Assembly: GCA_050186955.1 (NCBI GenBank)
Contig: JBFWXZ010000098.1
Location: 1 to 11,431, forward strand
DNA length: 11,431 bases
DNA from: JACKJP01 sp050186955
GTDB lineage: Bacteria > Pseudomonadota > Alphaproteobacteria > Rhizobiales > Tepidamorphaceae
Direction: 5' to 3'
The position numbers and the translations under genes are program-made. Shown piece by piece: positions 7,301 to 11,431 of this stretch. The notes under the pieces are model-generated. The model did no database searches and had not been told where the DNA came from. It was given only the letters and a program-made list of their open reading frames with translations. The stretch's first letter is position 1, and every line of letters begins with the position of its first letter.

Positions 7301-7849
7301 TCAAGCCTGCATGCCTTCCTTGCCGCGGCTGACCGCGGCGATGCCGGTGCGCGCCACCTCGACGAGGCCGAGCGGCTGCAGGATCTCGACGAACTGCTCG
7401 ATCTTCGAGCTCCGCCCGGTGATCTCGAACACGAAGTGCTCGACGGTGGCGTCGATGACCTGTGCGCGGAAGGCTTCCGCCAGGCGCAGCGCCTCGACGC
7501 GGTTGTCGCCCCGGCCCGCCACCTTGATCAGCGCCAGCTCGCGCTCCAGCGGCTTTCCCTCCGCCGTCAAATCGTTGACGCTGTGGACGGGAACGAGGCG
7601 CTCGAGCTGGTGCTTGATCTGCTCCAGCACCATCGGCGTGCCGGTGGTGACCACCGTGATGCGCGACAGATGCGCCGCGTGCTCGGTCTCCGAGACGGTC
7701 AGCGACTCGATGTTGTAGCCGCGCCCCGAAAACAGCCCGATGACCCGCGCGAGGACGCCGGGCTCGTTGTCGACGAGGACGGAAAGCGTATGGGTTTCAA
7801 GCGTTTCCGTCCGCTTCTCGATGAAATAGGCAGATGCCGGTTGATTCAT
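7301..7849 (-). CDS. ilvN: Acetolactate synthase small (regulatory) subunit
   Basis: This subunit raises the activity of the IlvB catalytic chain and confers feedback inhibition by valine or other branched-chain amino acids. The 182-residue protein has an N-terminal ACT domain (about residues 20-95) with the effector-loop sequence NEPGVLARVIGLFSGRGYNIESL, followed by a C-terminal small-subunit domain (about 105-175: ELALIKVAG, FVFEITG, EILQPLGLVEVARTG). The length matches IlvH-type small subunits rather than the short E. coli IlvN. The ATG at 7849 follows AGGAGA (7859-7864) with a 9-base spacing, and the gene lies 23 bases downstream of ilvB in the same operon. Longer in-frame reading upstream is just the other frame of ilvB. 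Some annotations would name it ilvH. Confidence 0.97.
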   Translation of the reverse strand: MNQPASAYFIEKRTETLETHTLSVLVDNEPGVLARVIGLFSGRGYNIESLTVSETEHAAHLSRITVVTTGTPMVLEQIKHQLERLVPVHSVNDLTAEGKPLERELALIKVAGRGDNRVEALRLAEAFRAQVIDATVEHFVFEITGRSSKIEQFVEILQPLGLVEVARTGIAAVSRGKEGMQA

Positions 7850-7872
7850 TTTCTCAACTCTCCTGGAGGCCG

Positions 7873-9657
<1,785 letters not shown>

Positions 9658-9715
9658 GGTTCCTTCTCGCTTCCTTCGTCTGTGGCGGCCTCGCGCCCCC
9701 GTTCCGTCAGGCAAT

Positions 9716-9739
9716 AAAAAAGGGGCTCCGAAAGCCCCT
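9716..9739 (-). terminator. Intrinsic terminator (attenuator) upstream of ilvB
   Basis: In the minus-strand transcript AGGGGCT (9733-9739) and AGCCCCT (9721-9727) form a perfect 7-bp stem with the loop TTCGG, and the last T plus five more give a six-T run ending at 9716. It lies inside the ilvB leader, 58 bases before the start codon and downstream of the ilvB promoter, so it can only act as a conditional terminator for ilvBN. Confidence 0.9.
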
Positions 9740-9756
9740 GTGCGCACCTTCGTTCA

Positions 9757-9775
9757 CGGCAGGACTATCCTGCCG
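9757..9775 (-). promoter_or_regulatory. Leader stem-loop holding the leader-peptide stop codon
   Basis: CGGCAGGA (9768-9775) and TCCTGCCG (9757-9764) pair perfectly over 8 bp around a 3-base loop, TAG, which is the stop codon of the leader peptide. A second 6-bp hairpin, CGCGCC-GGA-GGCGCG, lies just upstream at 9774-9788. AGTCCTG (9760-9766) can instead pair with CAGGGGCT (9733-9740) with one bulged G, which would take up the 5' arm of the terminator. This is the likely antiterminator, inferred by eye and not folded by program. Confidence 0.65.
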
Positions 9776-9821
9776 CGCCTCCGGCGCGCCTGCCTACGAG
9801 AATGAGAATGCTGGACCGCAT
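9765..9821 (-). CDS. ilvB leader peptide with Ile-Leu-Ile-Leu-Val run
   Basis: This short ORF encodes MRSSILILVGRRAGGAAG (18 residues) and stops at TAG. Residues 5-9 are Ile-Leu-Ile-Leu-Val, the three products of the pathway encoded downstream, read by codons ATT CTC ATT CTC GTA. It starts about 33 bases after the predicted transcription start and ends 26 bases before the terminator stem, the standard geometry of amino-acid biosynthetic leader peptides. The inferred job is regulatory: shortage of charged Ile, Leu or Val tRNA stalls the ribosome on the run and changes folding of the RNA downstream. The peptide itself probably has no function. Its ribosome-binding site is weak (GGGA, 9832-9835). 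Confidence 0.85.
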   Translation of the reverse strand: MRSSILILVGRRAGGAAG

Positions 9822-9837
9822 CGGTCGATAATCCCGG

Positions 9838-9861
9838 TTCCGGTTCGAAATCGAGCCGGAA
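9838..9861. repeat. 24-bp imperfect palindrome at the ilvBN transcription start
   Basis: Read on the minus strand, TTCCGGCTCGA and TCGAACCGGAA flank TT; the arms are reverse complements except for one base. The element overlaps the last base of the -10 hexamer and the predicted start site, a position where a dimeric repressor could block initiation. It could also fold as a 5'-end hairpin of the mRNA. No family can be assigned. Confidence 0.5.
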
Positions 9862-9889
9862 CACTATTCAGACCGCCCCATCCGGTCAA
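9861..9889 (-). promoter_or_regulatory. Sigma70-type promoter of the ilvBN operon
   Basis: On the minus strand TTGACC (9884-9889; 5 of 6 consensus positions) is followed after exactly 17 bases by TAGTGT (9861-9866). The predicted start, near 9854, gives a leader of about 195 bases containing the leader peptide and terminator. It begins 16 bases past the stop of the XRE-type gene, so ilvBN has its own promoter. An imperfect palindrome overlaps the predicted start. Confidence 0.65.
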
Positions 9890-9905
9890 GCGTGTTGCGA
9901 GGGTC

Positions 9906-10286
9906 TCAGGCGGCGACGTTTCCGCCGCTCTCCGCGCCGGCGCCGACGCGCGTCACGTCGCCGGAGATCTCCGCCAGCAGGTCTCCGAGCTCCGACTGCA
10001 GCCGGCGGGCACGCTCGAGCTTCTGCTCCAGAAGCAGCGCCGGGTCGGCATCGGCGGCGGACGGCGCGTGCTGCTTGACGCCGCCGAACAGCCACGTCAG
10101 CGAGACGTTGAGGATGCCGGCCAGCATCTGCAGCCGGTTGGCGCGCGGCACGCTCGTGCCCTCCTCCCAGTTGCGCAGCGTCTGCGTGCGCACGCCGAGG
10201 CGGCGCGCCAGCTGGCTCGTCGTCAGGCCGCGCAGCTCGCGCGCCTTGATCAGGCGTTCGGCGATGGGGGTCTCGTCGATGGTCAT
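9906..10286 (-). CDS. XRE-type helix-turn-helix transcriptional regulator
   Basis: This 126-residue protein has a Cro/CI-like DNA-binding domain at about residues 9-66: TTSQLARRL is the second helix and RTQTLRNWEEG the recognition helix, followed by LAGILNVSLTWLF, a typical end of the domain. A charged amphipathic stretch (about 84-107, LLLEQKLERARRLQSELGDLL) may be a short coiled coil for dimerisation; the tail is low-complexity Gly/Ala/Ser. There is no sensory domain. ATG 10286 follows AGGGA (10294-10298) at a good distance; the frame remains open to 10412, but the extra residues are not domain-like. It is transcribed away from the SHMT-like gene and toward ilvBN. Regulating the divergent gene or itself is the simplest guess; the target is not shown by sequence. 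Confidence 0.9.
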   Translation of the reverse strand: MTIDETPIAERLIKARELRGLTTSQLARRLGVRTQTLRNWEEGTSVPRANRLQMLAGILNVSLTWLFGGVKQHAPSAADADPALLLEQKLERARRLQSELGDLLAEISGDVTRVGAGAESGGNVAA

Positions 10287-10314
10287 TGAAAATTCCCTGT
10301 CAAATGGGCCGCGC

Positions 10315-10331
10315 GGCAAGACGGGCTTGCC
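10315..10331. promoter_or_regulatory. 17-bp palindrome in the divergent intergenic region
   Basis: GGCAAG (10315-10320) and CTTGCC (10326-10331) form a perfect inverted repeat with a 5-base spacer, starting 29 bases upstream of the XRE-type start codon. Its size suits an operator of a small dimeric XRE repressor. The rest of the 270-base gap (10287-10556) holds one more hairpin at 10373-10391 (GGCCGCT/AGCGGCC) with no T-run, and no convincing promoter. Confidence 0.35.
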
Positions 10332-10556
10332 TCTCGGGCGACCTGTGAATTGAGGCCATTTCGGCTGCGGCTGGCCGCTGGAGCAGCGGCCGGCGCGAAT
10401 ACCGCAAGGCACGCGGGGCTTTGCCGGCGCCTGACAGCGGATTGCGGATCGATCATACCCAATCGCGGCGTCGATTCCAAATCCGCGCCGCTTGACTTCG
10501 CGCGCTGCGGGGAAAAGCTGCTTTCAGGAAACCGGCCGGCAAAAGGAGAAGACGCG

Positions 10557-11431
10557 ATGAAACGGGTTCTGGCTGAACGCGAATGGCTCGGCGGGGATAT
10601 CCGCGCGGTCATCGACGACGCGGCGGACTTCGCGGCCGCCCGCGACGCCGACGCCGTCGAGAAGGAGATCGACCGGCTCGCCGCCCTCAACCGGCAGACC
10701 CACGAGGCCGATTGCGTCAACCTGAACCCGGCCACCAACGTCATGAACCCGCGCGCCGAGGCTCTGCTCGCCGCCGGCCTCGGCAACCGCCCCTCGCTCG
10801 GCTATCCCGGCGACAAATACGAGATGGGGCTCGAGGCCATGGAGCGCATCGAGGTCATCGCCCAGGAGCTGGCGGCGGAGACCTTCGGCGCCCGCTTCGT
10901 CGAATACCGGGTCGGCTCCGGCGCGCTCGCCAATCTCTACGCCTTCATGGCGATGGCCGAGCCGGGCGACGCCATCATCGTGCCGCCGGCCTCCATCGGC
11001 GGCCACGTCACTCACAATCGCGACGGCGCCGCCGGGCTCTACCGGCTGGCGATCCACGAGGCGCCGGTGGATGCCGCGAACTACACCGTCGACGTGGCGG
11101 CGCTGGAGCGGATGGCGCGCGAGGTCCGCCCGAAGGTGATCTCCATCGGCGGCAGCCTGAACCTCGCGCCGCACCCGCTGCGCGAGATCCGCGAAATCGC
11201 CGACGGCGTCGGCGCCAGGGAGCTGTTCGACGCCGCCCATCTGTGCGGCGTGATCGCCGGCGGGGCCTGGCAGCAGCCGCTGGAGGAAGGCGCGCACGCG
11301 ATGACCATGAGCACCTACAAGAGCCTCGGCGGGCCGCCCGCCGGCCTCAACGTCACCAACGAGCCCGACCTCGCGCGGCGGCTCGAGGAGATCGCCTTTC
11401 CCGGCCTCACCGCCAATTTCGACAGCGGCAA
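10557..11431 (+). CDS. Serine hydroxymethyltransferase-like PLP enzyme, 3' end cut by the window edge
   Basis: The first 291 residues belong to the SHMT branch of fold type I PLP enzymes. Matches are LGYPGDKYEMG (81-91), VGSGALANLYAFMAMAEPGD (119-138), SIGGHVTHN with the ring-stacking His (His150), FDAAHLCGVIAGG with the pyridine-binding Asp225 and His228, and STYKSLGGPPAG with the likely Schiff-base Lys255. Compared with E. coli GlyA, several catalytic positions differ by my hand alignment: the IASEN segment is LNPATN, the catalytic Glu57 aligns with Leu81, Tyr55 with Pro79, Tyr65 with Glu89, and the His before the lysine is Tyr254. The N-terminus is about 24 residues longer than GlyA. ATG 10557 follows AGGAG (10544-10548) with an 8-base spacing. 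It may catalyse an aldolase-type or alpha-methylserine-type reaction rather than housekeeping glycine synthesis. It diverges from an XRE-type regulator. Confidence 0.85.
   Translation, partial: MKRVLAEREWLGGDIRAVIDDAADFAAARDADAVEKEIDRLAALNRQTHEADCVNLNPATNVMNPRAEALLAAGLGNRPSLGYPGDKYEMGLEAMERIEVIAQELAAETFGARFVEYRVGSGALANLYAFMAMAEPGDAIIVPPASIGGHVTHNRDGAAGLYRLAIHEAPVDAANYTVDVAALERMAREVRPKVISIGGSLNLAPHPLREIREIADGVGARELFDAAHLCGVIAGGAWQQPLEEGAHAMTMSTYKSLGGPPAGLNVTNEPDLARRLEEIAFPGLTANFDSG

Noticed and set aside
9658..9747. 30-residue N-terminal extension of IlvB
   Set aside because: It would be translated through the attenuator hairpin and T-run, is Arg/Gly-rich and unlike the family, and ATG 9657 has a good purine-rich site upstream.
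10298..10303. Perfect TTGACA hexamer on the minus strand as a -35 box of the XRE gene
   Set aside because: It overlaps the ribosome-binding site just before the start codon, and no -10 hexamer follows at 16-18 bases.
10287..10412. Longer start for the XRE-type regulator
   Set aside because: The extra residues are Pro/Arg-rich and not domain-like, and ATG 10286 has a well-placed ribosome-binding site.
10492..10520. TTGACT followed by an A-rich patch as promoter of the SHMT-like gene
   Set aside because: At spacings of 16-18 bases the downstream hexamer (AAAGCT, AAGCTG or AGCTGC) fits the -10 consensus poorly; too weak to annotate.

Overview
The window is about 11.4 kb of very GC-rich, densely coding DNA with strongly GC-biased third positions. 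Gene content points to an alphaproteobacterium, most likely of the Hyphomicrobiales (Rhizobiales) type: a folP-folB-folK cluster, a short class I ketol-acid reductoisomerase, an IlvBN acetolactate synthase with a long small subunit, and a compact RecD-like helicase. No rRNA, tRNA, insertion sequence, integrase or CRISPR array was seen. No gene-free stretch exceeds about 270 bases.

Layout, left to right. (1) 1-1693, minus strand: the start of a family 2 glycosyltransferase (cut by the window edge) overlapping by 4 bases a FAD-dependent oxidoreductase. Both lie directly downstream of ilvC (1716-2735, minus) and look like the edge of a surface-polysaccharide or modified-sugar locus. (2) 2888-4544, plus strand: folP, folB and folK, tightly packed, covering three steps of dihydropteroate synthesis. 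(3) 4558-6521, minus strand: a RecD/Dda-like helicase preceded by an unassigned protein with a ParB-like 'GGRHRLAAA' motif. The two probably share one promoter at 6557-6585. (4) 6609-7202, minus: a LysE/RhtB exporter. (5) 7301-9889, minus: ilvN and ilvB behind a classical-looking attenuator, with a sigma70-like promoter, an 18-codon leader peptide carrying the run Ile-Leu-Ile-Leu-Val, a stem-loop whose loop is the leader stop codon, and an intrinsic terminator 58 bases before ilvB. (6) 9906-11431: a small XRE-type regulator (minus) diverging from a plus-strand serine hydroxymethyltransferase-like PLP enzyme that is cut by the right edge.

How they fit together. ilvBN and ilvC encode the first two common steps of branched-chain amino acid synthesis. 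They lie on the same strand about 4.6 kb apart with separate promoters, and only ilvBN shows an attenuator, so regulation is probably placed on the committed step. The fol genes are ordinary housekeeping. The most interesting items are the attenuator and its short leader gene, the SHMT-like enzyme that lacks several canonical SHMT catalytic residues, the uncharacterised ParB-like protein paired with the helicase, and the oxidoreductase-glycosyltransferase pair behind ilvC. I do not see a clearly new defence or mobile system here.
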